Shown piece by piece: positions 1 to 5,358 of a DNA stretch of 5,358 bases. Numbering within the stretch: position 1 is the first letter of the stretch; every line of letters begins with the position of its first letter. A program made the position numbers and the translations under genes. Source of the stretch: Candidatus Fibrimonadales bacterium (GTDB lineage: Bacteria > Fibrobacterota > Fibrobacteria > Fibrobacterales > Fibrobacteraceae); contig WQSA01000151.1 in the NCBI GenBank assembly GCA_009788135.1, positions 1 through 5,358 of the forward strand. The letters run 5' to 3'. The notes under the pieces were generated by a model. It worked only from the letters and a program-made list of their open reading frames with translations, was not told the origin of the DNA and made no database searches.

Positions 1-48
1 GACACGCCACCAGCGTTCGTTCTGAGCCAGGATCAAACTCTTCATAAG
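1..48 (-). rRNA. rrs: 16S ribosomal RNA, 5' end only (partial)
   Basis: The reverse complement of bases 22-41 is AGAGTTTGATCCTGGCTCAG, the universal 16S 5' sequence recognised by primer 27F. It is followed by AACGAACGCTGGTGGCGTG, which matches bacterial 16S helix 3 sequence. In E. coli numbering the 27F site begins at nucleotide 8, which puts the mature 5' end near base 48. Only about 48 nt are present and the gene runs leftwards off the window, so it cannot be seen whether 23S and 5S follow. GGTGGCGTG differs from the GGCGGC(A/G)(G/T)G form common in Proteobacteria and is a small hint about lineage. The identification is secure. The exact processed end is inferred by alignment. Confidence 0.96.
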
Positions 49-73
49 TTGATCGACTCTTAAATCATTTTCT

Positions 74-94
74 ATGCCCCTATGACGGGTGCAT
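74..94 (-). other. Leader hairpin proximal to 16S
   Basis: ATGC (74-77) pairs with GCAT (91-94) and CCC (78-80) with GGG (87-89), leaving one bulged base (90) and a 6-nt loop (81-86). This gives a 7-bp stem in the pre-16S leader. No T-tract follows on either strand, so it is not a terminator. It is more likely a folding or processing element of the rRNA precursor. The role is inferred. Confidence 0.5.
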
Positions 95-140
95 ATGGTT
101 CATTCACTTACCAAGTTCTTTTCTTTGCTTTCCAAACAAC

Positions 141-162
141 AAATCGCCTCTTTGGGCAATTT
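141..162 (-). other. Leader hairpin distal to 16S
   Basis: In the minus-strand transcript AAATTGCC pairs with GGCGATTT around a CAAAGA loop. This is an 8-bp stem containing one G-U wobble. On the plus strand the same position becomes a C-A mismatch, so the structure is better in the rRNA orientation. That agrees with it being an element of the 16S leader. It lies roughly 25 nt after the predicted transcription start. Confidence 0.5.
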
Positions 163-193
163 TTTCCCTTTTAATAATATATAAGGGTGTTAA

Positions 194-222
194 AATATAG
201 AAATTAAGAAGAGCTTTGTCAA
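194..222 (-). promoter_or_regulatory. 16S rRNA (rrn) promoter, sigma-70 type
   Basis: On the minus strand a perfect TTGACA -35 box (222-217) is followed by a 17-bp spacer (216-200) and a TATATT -10 box (199-194). The predicted start is near 187. The strength of the match, its orientation and its position about 140 bp upstream of 16S make this the rRNA promoter. Upstream lies an A/T tract (248-233, about -47 to -61) suited to an UP element. The bases after the -10 box are TTAACACCC, so there is no obvious GC-rich discriminator immediately after the -10. I see no second tandem promoter in the leader. Confidence 0.88.
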
Positions 223-232
223 GGGATATGCG

Positions 233-248
233 TTAATTTATTTTTTTT
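233..248. promoter_or_regulatory. Candidate UP element shared by the rrn and frr promoters
   Basis: Sixteen consecutive A/T bases, ending in a run of eight T, lie in the gap between the two divergent -35 boxes. The tract is centred at 240.5, and the midpoint of the -35 boxes is 241. Relative to the predicted starts it covers about -47 to -61 for rrn and -47 to -62 for frr. This is where the RNA polymerase alpha C-terminal domain binds A-tracts in known UP elements. The sequence and distances are seen directly. Function in either direction is inferred. Confidence 0.5.
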
Positions 249-259
249 GAGAAAGGGGC

Positions 260-288
260 TTGTATTTTGCCGATAAAAATGCTATATT
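260..288 (+). promoter_or_regulatory. frr promoter, sigma-70 type
   Basis: TTGTAT (260-265), a 17-bp spacer (266-282) and TATATT (283-288) give the same spacer and the identical -10 box as the divergent rRNA promoter. The predicted start is near 295. That leaves a very short 5' leader of about 14 nt that begins just before the ribosome-binding site. The promoter overlaps a possible upstream TTG start at 267. A transcript from here could therefore not encode that longer protein. Confidence 0.75.
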
Positions 289-297
289 TAATAAAAA

Positions 298-303
298 CGG
301 AGG
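298..303 (+). promoter_or_regulatory. frr ribosome-binding site
   Basis: CGGAGG ends 5 nt before the ATG at 309. This is a strong Shine-Dalgarno match and decides the frr start. The in-frame TTG at 267 has no comparable site at proper spacing. Confidence 0.85.
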
Positions 304-308
304 TTTTT

Positions 309-845
309 ATGTCAGCAGAGCTGGAAGCCAAAATGGAAAAAGCCGTTGAAGCTACGCGGCGCGAGTTTGCCAGGTTGCGCACCGGTCAAGCATCGCCGGC
401 GATTTTGAATGATGTAAAAGTAGATTATTACGGCACATTAACCCCGATTTCTCAGGTTGCCACGGTAAAAAGCCCGGAGCCGAGAATGCTTTTTGTGAGT
501 CCATGGGAAAAACAGTTGGTTGATCCTATATGCAAAGCCATATTGGCGGCAAATTTAGGTTTGAATCCTTCAAAAGAAGGCGATGGAGTTAGAGTAGCCA
601 TGCCAATTTTGACGGCTGAGCGCAGGCAGGAACTTGCGAAAATGGCAAAAAAACATGCGGAAGATGGCCGTACAGCCATAAGGAATTTGCGCAGAGAGGC
701 TAACGATGCAGTCAAAAAGAACAAAGAATTGCCGGAGGATCAATCTAAAAAGGACATTGAGAATATTCAAAAGATTACCGATAAATTTATAGGCATGATA
801 GACGCAGCCTTGGCAGAGAAGGAGGCGGACATTTTAAAGGTTTAG
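309..845 (+). CDS. frr: Ribosome recycling factor (RRF)
   Basis: RRF works with EF-G in the cytoplasm to split the post-termination ribosome so subunits can be reused. The 178-residue product is close to the usual length of about 185. Family hallmarks are visible: RLRTGQASPAIL (22-33), V-x-YYG-x-x-TP-x-x-QVA (38-51), the PW-x-K segment (65-68), GLNPSKEGDGVRV (84-96), LTAERR (101-106), the RNLRREAND helix (125-133) and a KEADILKV C-terminus. Residues near 1-30 and 104-178 would form the three-helix domain I, and 31-103 the beta domain II. The start at 309 is preferred over TTG 267 for three reasons: the Shine-Dalgarno site, the overlapping promoter and the start of homology. It has its own promoter and is followed after 2 bp by an LRR gene. 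The common pyrH neighbour is absent: the 16S gene lies upstream instead. Identification is firm. Confidence 0.97.
   Translation: MSAELEAKMEKAVEATRREFARLRTGQASPAILNDVKVDYYGTLTPISQVATVKSPEPRMLFVSPWEKQLVDPICKAILAANLGLNPSKEGDGVRVAMPILTAERRQELAKMAKKHAEDGRTAIRNLRREANDAVKKNKELPEDQSKKDIENIQKITDKFIGMIDAALAEKEADILKV
836..840 (+). promoter_or_regulatory. Ribosome-binding site of the LRR gene
   Basis: AAAGG lies within the last codons of frr and ends 7 nt before the ATG at 848. It is a moderate match. A better GGAGG at 821-825 is too far away (22 nt) to serve this start. Because frr stops only 2 bp before the ATG, reinitiation by terminating ribosomes is likely. Confidence 0.5.
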
Positions 846-847
846 GT

Positions 848-1654
848 ATGGAGATAGAAGAAGAAGCAAAGTTATATTTTGGCAGAGCGCAAAAAGCCTT
901 TGGAGCCGCGAGAAGAAAGATAAAAAAAGCGGCTGAAAACGGCAGTTTGGAGCTTGATTTGTCTGAAATGGAGCTTTGCGAGCTTCCTCAAGAGCTTTTT
1001 TCGCTTAAAAACATTGAAAAACTGTGTTTGGATGGCAATAAGATAACCTGCATTTCGGAAGAAATTGCCCATTTGAAGAAGCTCAAACATCTTTCTATCA
1101 GGGGCAATAGCATTATGAATTTGCCAAAGAGCCTTGGCAAGCTTAAGAAGCTGGAAAAGCTTTATGTTGGTTACAATACAATATCCGAGCTTCCGGATTC
1201 TATTTGCGATTTGCTAAATTTGAAAATGCTGAATGCTGCAGGCAATTTGCTAACCGTTTTGCCTCAAAACTTTGGCAAGCTGAAATCTCTTGCAAAGCTG
1301 AGTTTGCACGACAACATGCTTGCATCTTTGCCAAAATCCATTGGCAATTTGAAAAGCCTGAGAAAGCTTTATTTGGACAACAACAATTTGACTTCGGTTC
1401 CTACGGTAATGGCAAATTTGCGCAATTTGGAAGAATTGGTGCTTTCCGGGAACGAGTTGAAGCGCATTCCCAAGGAATTTTCCGATTTCAAGAAGCTCCA
1501 CGAGCTTGTTCTTGACGAGAATCAGCTTACGACTTTGCCTGTTGGTTTGGCAAAGTGCCCTTCTTTGTGCTTGATAGGGATATTTGGGAATCCTATAAAG
1601 AGCATTCCGAGCGGCTTGCTGAGCCGTACCGGCTTGGTTGTTGACAAGGATTGA
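848..1654 (+). CDS. Leucine-rich-repeat protein, cytoplasmic, unknown partner
   Basis: The protein has 268 residues and is almost entirely a leucine-rich-repeat solenoid. Residues 1-33 are a charged, helix-prone cap rich in Glu, Lys and Arg. Residues 34-55 (starting LELDLS) form an incomplete first repeat. Residues 56-262 are nine uninterrupted repeats of exactly 23 residues, matching L-x-x-L-x-L-x-x-N-x-L-x-x-LP-x-x-(I/L)-x-x-L-x-x. Six residues close the protein. There is no signal peptide, membrane segment, LPxTG anchor or fused kinase, GTPase or ligase domain, so it is probably a cytosolic protein-binding scaffold. The cap plus LDLS and ELP-x-EL pattern resembles the LRR part of bacterial Roco-type proteins, but no ROC GTPase follows. 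It is probably cotranscribed with frr (2-bp gap) and converges with pgpH. The fold is certain. The partner and function are not recognisable from sequence. Confidence 0.9.
   Translation: MEIEEEAKLYFGRAQKAFGAARRKIKKAAENGSLELDLSEMELCELPQELFSLKNIEKLCLDGNKITCISEEIAHLKKLKHLSIRGNSIMNLPKSLGKLKKLEKLYVGYNTISELPDSICDLLNLKMLNAAGNLLTVLPQNFGKLKSLAKLSLHDNMLASLPKSIGNLKSLRKLYLDNNNLTSVPTVMANLRNLEELVLSGNELKRIPKEFSDFKKLHELVLDENQLTTLPVGLAKCPSLCLIGIFGNPIKSIPSGLLSRTGLVVDKD
947..1633 (+). repeat. Array of 69-bp coding units (23-residue LRRs)
   Basis: The first, incomplete unit spans 947-1012. Nine full 69-bp units then run without a gap from 1013 to 1633, each beginning at the first Leu or Ile of the repeat. Conserved positions are the Asn in the xxNxL turn (Asn in all nine) and the LP or IP pair. 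Unit 1 has IS and unit 6 has VP in that place. Protein-level conservation is much stronger than DNA identity, though AAGCT and AATTTG words recur. The array therefore looks old rather than recently amplified. Confidence 0.85.
1612..1634. other. Two mutually exclusive GC-rich stem-loops near the LRR gene 3' end
   Basis: AGCCG at 1622-1626 can pair either with the upstream CGGCT (1612-1616, loop of 5) or with the downstream CGGCT (1630-1634, loop of 3). Both are 5-bp stems. They lie inside the LRR coding region, 37 nt past the pgpH stop on the other strand. Neither strand has a proper T-tract after the stem, so a Rho-independent terminator is not supported. They might only slow polymerase. Confidence 0.25.
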
Positions 1655-1670
1655 ATTGACCTTATTCACA

Positions 1671-3971
1671 TCAACTATCAACAGCGAGAGTCGTCACCTT
1701 GCCGCTGCCTCTTTCCTTGCGCCGCTTTTCAAATACATTGCTGGGATACTGAACCCTCGAATGCGTACTGCCTTCCAAACCTTGCAAAAATCCAGCGCCC
1801 AATTCCTTCAAATCGTAAATTGTCAAACCTGAATCGTTTAACTGGCCGTCAAGCATCCTGTCTTCTATGGTTTTCTGTATCATCTCCAAAAGCGATTCCG
1901 GAGTTGGGTTTTGCATTGAACGGCCAATCGCTTCTATGCTATCTGCAAGCATCAATATGGCTGTTTCCTTGCTCTGCGGTATTAAACCCCTATAGCTGAA
2001 ATCAGAAGACTTCACTTCCTTGTCCGGATACATCTCCTTTGCCTTGCTGTAAAAAAAGTATGCCACGCTGTTGCCGTGATGCTCCCTTATGCCTGTGGCA
2101 ACTGGATCCGGCAAATTGTATTCCTCGGCAAACTCTATTCCCCTGTCTATATGAGCCCTTAAAATTTTTATAGAATCGTAAGGAGAAATATTATCGTGAG
2201 GATTAAAACCAAATCTCTGATTTTCCGTAAAATACTCAGGGCGCATGGTTTTGCCAATATCATGGTAAAGCGCCATAACCCTGATTAACAGCGTGTTAGC
2301 TCCAATGCGCTCGCCGGCTATCTCTCCCAGATTTCCAACCTGAATGCTGTGATGAAAACTTCCCGGAGCGTACTCGGACAAATGCCTTAACAGCGGATGA
2401 TTGAAATCGGAAAGCTCCGCAAGCCTCAAATTCGTTGTTATCTGGAAAATCCTCTCAAAAACATTGCAGAACACGGATATAAAAGTTACGCATAAAAGCA
2501 AATTCGCAGCGCCTAGCAAAATGTTCTGCCAATAACTACCCCAAGTCATGCTGTTTCTCAGCAGCAAAATCCCAGCTAGCAAAACAACAAATATGCAAAG
2601 CCCGGCACACAAAGCCTGTATAAACCTAACCCTGTACCTTATGCGATACACAATTAAGCTCATGGTAAACGAAATCAGAAAAGCAACAATGCAATAAGAC
2701 AGGTCATAGCCGGCAAAAATACCAAAAAGCACCGAGCTCCAAAGCGTGAGAGCCAACGAAGTTCTAAGCGTGAAGAGCACAGCGGCCAGAATAGGAGTAA
2801 AGGCAAAAGGATAAGCCCAAACAGGATTCAAATATTCATTTTCAATAATCTCTAAAAAGAAATCGTGGACAAAACGGAATAAAATTATTTGCGCAATTCC
2901 TATCAACGCAACAGCCCATATCTGCGAAAGACGCATCTTATTGCTTGAAGGGCGGAATCTCCATAGATAAAAGCAAAGCGTTGCGGTAATTATGAAAAGC
3001 AATATGTACTGCCCATAAGTAGCAGTATATAAAAACTTGGACTGGTCTTTTTGCAAAGCAGTTTGCATCGCTTCAAGCCTTTCCAAAGTCTCTTTTGTGA
3101 CTATTGCGCCTTGCGCTATTATTTCTATTCCGCGCGGAACCATGCCCTTTGACGGATTTACCTGCTTGGCAACTTCTGTTCTGCGCTTTTCGGTTTCCGT
3201 TTCCAGATAGATTACATTCGGCGGGGAAATGAATACATACAGAATTTCGTAAAATGCGCTGGATATTCCGTGATTCACGCTGAAAGTATTTTTGTATTTA
3301 TCCAAAATAGCATCTATCAAAAGTTCCTTAGGGCGAATTGAGGAAGTTTCCACAATAATTTCCTTTCCGTTTTTAATCAGCACCACATCGCCTCTTGAAT
3401 ACAATATGTGATTAACCGAGCTTATATTATAAGTTTCTTCAAATATCGCAACTTCTCTGCGCTGCTCCGCAATTAATGTGTTTGAAACGCCATGCGCAAG
3501 CATTGTATTGAAAATTTCTCTCAAAGTGTCTCTTGAAGCGTTATTTTGGCTAAGCTGGCTCAGAGCCGTTGTGGAAATTTTGCGAACTAGGGATTGATAT
3601 AAATCGCTCGCTTTGTTTATTTTTATCTGATCTGCCTCTGTTGCCGTTGATATTTCCCGTTGCAAATGTCCGTAAGTTTCAATTTGCGCAAGCAGTTGTT
3701 CGAAATTTTCGGAAAGTCTTTTTGTCACATCCTCATCATATTGAAATACTGGATGAACTTTTTCCTTTGCTTTTTTCATCTCTTCTTCCAATTCTTGCTG
3801 ATTTTTCGGAATATCAAATGATATTTTCGCAATTATTGAGCGAGGGCTGCTTTGCCCAAGCACCGGCAATTCGGTTTTCTGCGCTATGTCTTGCGTTGGG
3901 AATAGAATTAAAACGGACACTACGAAAATCGCAGTGCACGTTGTAAAATGAATAAATGATTTATTATTCAA
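1671..3971 (-). CDS. pgpH: 7TM-HD membrane cyclic-di-AMP phosphodiesterase, PgpH family
   Basis: The product (766 residues) has the full PgpH/YqfF layout. One N-terminal membrane anchor (about 9-25) is followed by an extracytoplasmic 7TMR-HDED-type domain (about 30-315). Seven membrane helices (about 321-505) and a cytoplasmic HD domain (about 538-690) follow. All expected metal and catalytic positions are present: HH at 540-541, the HD pair at 570-571 in YHDIGK, H607, HH at 631-632 in REHHG, and D677 in LADSIEA. NPHDNISP (590-597) is also typical. Known members hydrolyse c-di-AMP to pApA, controlling turgor, potassium and wall homeostasis. Its presence implies c-di-AMP synthesis elsewhere in the genome. 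The start is TTG 3971, with GGAGG 6 nt upstream. No Met occurs in frame before residue 65, after the anchor. The gene overlaps nuoG by 8 bp. The C-terminus carries a basic tail of about 20 residues after the conserved HSRVQYP. Substrate is inferred from the family. Confidence 0.93.
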   Translation of the reverse strand: MNNKSFIHFTTCTAIFVVSVLILFPTQDIAQKTELPVLGQSSPRSIIAKISFDIPKNQQELEEEMKKAKEKVHPVFQYDEDVTKRLSENFEQLLAQIETYGHLQREISTATEADQIKINKASDLYQSLVRKISTTALSQLSQNNASRDTLREIFNTMLAHGVSNTLIAEQRREVAIFEETYNISSVNHILYSRGDVVLIKNGKEIIVETSSIRPKELLIDAILDKYKNTFSVNHGISSAFYEILYVFISPPNVIYLETETEKRRTEVAKQVNPSKGMVPRGIEIIAQGAIVTKETLERLEAMQTALQKDQSKFLYTATYGQYILLFIITATLCFYLWRFRPSSNKMRLSQIWAVALIGIAQIILFRFVHDFFLEIIENEYLNPVWAYPFAFTPILAAVLFTLRTSLALTLWSSVLFGIFAGYDLSYCIVAFLISFTMSLIVYRIRYRVRFIQALCAGLCIFVVLLAGILLLRNSMTWGSYWQNILLGAANLLLCVTFISVFCNVFERIFQITTNLRLAELSDFNHPLLRHLSEYAPGSFHHSIQVGNLGEIAGERIGANTLLIRVMALYHDIGKTMRPEYFTENQRFGFNPHDNISPYDSIKILRAHIDRGIEFAEEYNLPDPVATGIREHHGNSVAYFFYSKAKEMYPDKEVKSSDFSYRGLIPQSKETAILMLADSIEAIGRSMQNPTPESLLEMIQKTIEDRMLDGQLNDSGLTIYDLKELGAGFLQGLEGSTHSRVQYPSNVFEKRRKERGSGKVTTLAVDS

Positions 3972-5358
3972 TCAAAGCCTCCGCTATGGCTTTTGCGCTT
4001 TTTACTTGTGCGGATTCTTTTGTGGGAACTCCTTGCAATTTTTGTTCCATGCCTTTGCTGTTGATCATGGTCCCGGTGTTTTCCAGCCAGTGACGAATGC
4101 CGATTGCCAATGTAGCTCTCTTTGCGGTGGCGTTTTCAAATGGCGTTAAGGCCAGGTGTTTTGGAATTTTGTCTAGGACTTTCGCTTCTTTTGGAGTTTC
4201 ATCCCACAGGTCTGCGGCAACGGTTATCAACAGGTCAAACTCGCCAGCCCGCTTTGCAAGCTCGCTCAATGGTTTTGTGTTGTTCAGGCAAGCTCTGTTT
4301 GCAACAGGATCTCCAGAACGTGCTATGCCATCCGGTTTTTGGATTGGCAAAAATGAACCGCTGAAAATTTCCGCTTTGCGCTCAAGGAATGTAGCTATTT
4401 CTTCTGCCGTGCATGAACCGCCCAGCACAATGGCAATTTTGCCTTTTATCAGCGCCTTTGCCACCAGTATATTTCCGGTCAGCAGTCTGTTTTCGTGAAT
4501 TTTCACTTCTCTTGCTGCATTTGAAATCCAGCTTTTGTTCACATCGGGGTTGCAGCGAGGCATAATTCTGTACACAACGCCGTCTGCATAGTCTGCCCAT
4601 ATATTTGCTCCAAGCGAATCGTCCATTGAAATAGTGGGAACCCTGCTCAGAGCCCACACTCTTTTTCTGAATCTGAATGATTTATCTGTCAAAGCTCCAA
4701 CCGGGCAAATATCTGTTACGCATCTATCATAAGGGTGGTCAAGTTTTTCGCCGGGAAATGTTGTGATATGGGAATGCCCGCCTCTTAAAGCGAGCTGCAA
4801 CTGCTCGTCTCCGGCAATGTGGCGCATAAATCTCACACATCTGCTGCATTGAATGCAGCGCTCTTCGTCAAGTATAACTCTGGGGCCAATGTCAACTCTT
4901 TTCCCACCTCTGTGCTGGTCTTTGCTGTCAGTGAAAGAGTGCTCCGGATTTCCGTGGAATTGCTTTCCGGCTTCAGGATTCAATCTGCTGTTAGAGGCTC
5001 CGGCCATCATGTAATTTTCTTGAAGCATGCACTCGCCGGCTTTATCGCAAATCGGGCAATCCAGCGGATGGTTTACGAGCAAAAATTCCAAAACCGCTTT
5101 GCGGGCATCTGCAACTTTTTGACTGCTTGCAGGAGTTGCAACCTTCATGCCGGCACGGACAGGTGTGTAGCAACCGATCACAAGGCTCATCCCTCTGGGG
5201 CCATCAACCTCAACCATGCATTGGCGGCAATTTCCGCTAACTGGCAATTCCGGGTGGTAGCACAGGTGCGGCGTTTCAATGCCAACGGATTTAAGCGCTT
5301 CTATAAGGTTTGTTTTGTCAGGTACCTGAACTTCCTTGTTGTCAACCGTAATAGTTAC
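3964..5358 (-). CDS. nuoG: NADH-quinone oxidoreductase subunit G (complex I, iron-sulfur), 5' edge cut
   Basis: NuoG carries electrons from the NADH-oxidising NuoEF part of complex I towards the quinone arm. The frame stays open from the window edge, beginning VTITVDNKEV, so only about one or two N-terminal codons are missing. 464 residues are visible. With numbering from the edge, the [2Fe-2S] ligands are C33, C44, C47 and C63. The N5-type site is H97, C101, C104 and C110 (H-x3-C-x2-C-x5-C). The N4-type site is C168, C171, C174 and C218 (in CPVGAL). The extra N7 cysteines of some bacterial NuoG are absent (TISMDDSLGANI at 242-253). The molybdopterin-like C-terminal part is strongly shortened but keeps an ATLAIG...ENTGT...N-x-x-G segment (415-434). 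E. coli NuoG has about 900 residues and the mitochondrial homologue about 700. Residues about 117-155 form a longer than usual linker. pgpH, not nuoH, follows with an 8-bp overlap. HoxU is too short to fit. Confidence 0.93.
   Translation of the reverse strand, partial: VTITVDNKEVQVPDKTNLIEALKSVGIETPHLCYHPELPVSGNCRQCMVEVDGPRGMSLVIGCYTPVRAGMKVATPASSQKVADARKAVLEFLLVNHPLDCPICDKAGECMLQENYMMAGASNSRLNPEAGKQFHGNPEHSFTDSKDQHRGGKRVDIGPRVILDEERCIQCSRCVRFMRHIAGDEQLQLALRGGHSHITTFPGEKLDHPYDRCVTDICPVGALTDKSFRFRKRVWALSRVPTISMDDSLGANIWADYADGVVYRIMPRCNPDVNKSWISNAAREVKIHENRLLTGNILVAKALIKGKIAIVLGGSCTAEEIATFLERKAEIFSGSFLPIQKPDGIARSGDPVANRACLNNTKPLSELAKRAGEFDLLITVAADLWDETPKEAKVLDKIPKHLALTPFENATAKRATLAIGIRHWLENTGTMINSKGMEQKLQGVPTKESAQVKSAKAIAEALIE
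3978..3982 (-). promoter_or_regulatory. pgpH ribosome-binding site inside nuoG
   Basis: GGAGG on the minus strand lies 6 nt before the TTG at 3971-3969, within the last codons of nuoG. It supports the unusual TTG start and suggests translational coupling with nuoG, whose stop (3966-3964) lies just after the pgpH start. Confidence 0.8.

Larger units (their letters stand above)
49..187 (-). other. 16S rRNA precursor leader (5' external transcribed spacer)
   Basis: This is the stretch between the predicted rRNA transcription start (about base 187) and the mature 16S 5' end, roughly 140 nt, a normal length for a bacterial rrn leader. It contains two stem-loops (141-162 and 74-94) and no open reading frame. 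I could not find a clear boxA antitermination sequence. The nearest stretches are only loosely similar. The 3' end of the leader can pair with the first nucleotides of 16S (31-54). The leader would normally be cut away during maturation. The partner strand for the usual RNase III processing stem lies beyond 16S, outside the window. Confidence 0.7.

Noticed and set aside
74..94. Hairpin considered as a terminator protecting frr from upstream transcription
   Set aside because: No T-tract follows on either strand and it lies well within the rRNA leader, so an rRNA precursor structure explains it better.
49..190. Search for a tRNA, riboswitch or boxA in the rRNA leader
   Set aside because: No cloverleaf or conserved riboswitch core is visible, and only loose similarity to boxA (TGCTCTTTAACA) was found, not enough to call.
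1204..1515. 103-residue plus-strand open frame overlapping the LRR gene in another frame
   Set aside because: It is a shadow frame of the repeat array, with Phe/Ala/Gln-rich periodic composition and no start signal.
1638..1671. Possible bidirectional terminator AAGG...CCTT (1647-1662) between the convergent genes
   Set aside because: The stem is only 4 bp with a loop of about 8 A/T-rich bases and no T-tract on either strand.
1250..1681. 143-residue minus-strand open frame antisense to the LRR gene
   Set aside because: It mirrors the repeat structure of the LRR coding strand (Gln/Asn/Leu-rich repeats), lacks a credible ribosome-binding site and matches no family I recognise. The long frame is a by-product of the regular 69-bp repeats.
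3569..3946. 125-residue plus-strand open frame antisense to the 5' part of pgpH
   Set aside because: It lies opposite a gene with clear domain structure, has no ribosome-binding site or promoter, and its hydrophobic stretches come from reversed codons of the charged pgpH periplasmic domain.
4097..4498. 133-residue plus-strand open frame antisense to nuoG
   Set aside because: NuoG homology continues on the other strand to residue 464, and this frame has no translation signal and no recognisable motif.

Overview
The window looks like a chromosomal housekeeping region from a free-standing, moderately AT-rich Gram-negative-type bacterium. It holds the first 48 bases of a 16S rRNA gene, a ribosome recycling factor gene, a leucine-rich-repeat (LRR) gene, a 7TM-HD cyclic-di-AMP phosphodiesterase gene and a respiratory complex I subunit gene. 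The lineage is uncertain. Complex I together with a PgpH-type phosphodiesterase, a very short NuoG and the 16S 5' end (AACGAACGCTGGTGGCGTG) would fit a PVC-type phylum (Verrucomicrobiota/Lentisphaerota), Elusimicrobiota or Fibrobacterota better than a classical proteobacterium or Firmicute. This placement is an inference from protein and rRNA flavour only.

Layout. Bases 1-48 are the 5' end of 16S rRNA, transcribed leftwards out of the window. It is preceded by a leader of about 140 nt with two hairpins and a near-consensus promoter (TTGACA, 17-bp spacer, TATATT). A second promoter of the same design (TTGTAT, 17 bp, TATATT) lies back to back with it and drives frr (309-845) and, 2 bp downstream, an LRR gene (848-1654). 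The two promoters flank a 16-bp pure A/T tract that sits at nearly the same distance from both start sites and could serve both as an UP element. On the opposite strand, nuoG (5358 to 3964, its first codon or so just outside the window) overlaps the TTG start of pgpH (3971 to 1671) by 8 bp. This second unit converges on the LRR gene, with only 16 bp between the stop codons and no convincing terminator.

How it fits together. The left half couples rRNA synthesis and ribosome recycling through divergent promoters, so both could rise and fall with growth rate. The right half couples an electron-transfer subunit of complex I to a membrane enzyme that degrades c-di-AMP, through overlapping reading frames. 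The LRR protein has no signal peptide or fused effector domain. It is probably a cytoplasmic binding scaffold of unknown partner. I see no mobile element, CRISPR array, tRNA or phage gene. There is no uncharacterised multi-gene system here that I can defend. The most unusual points are gene pairings and regulatory architecture.
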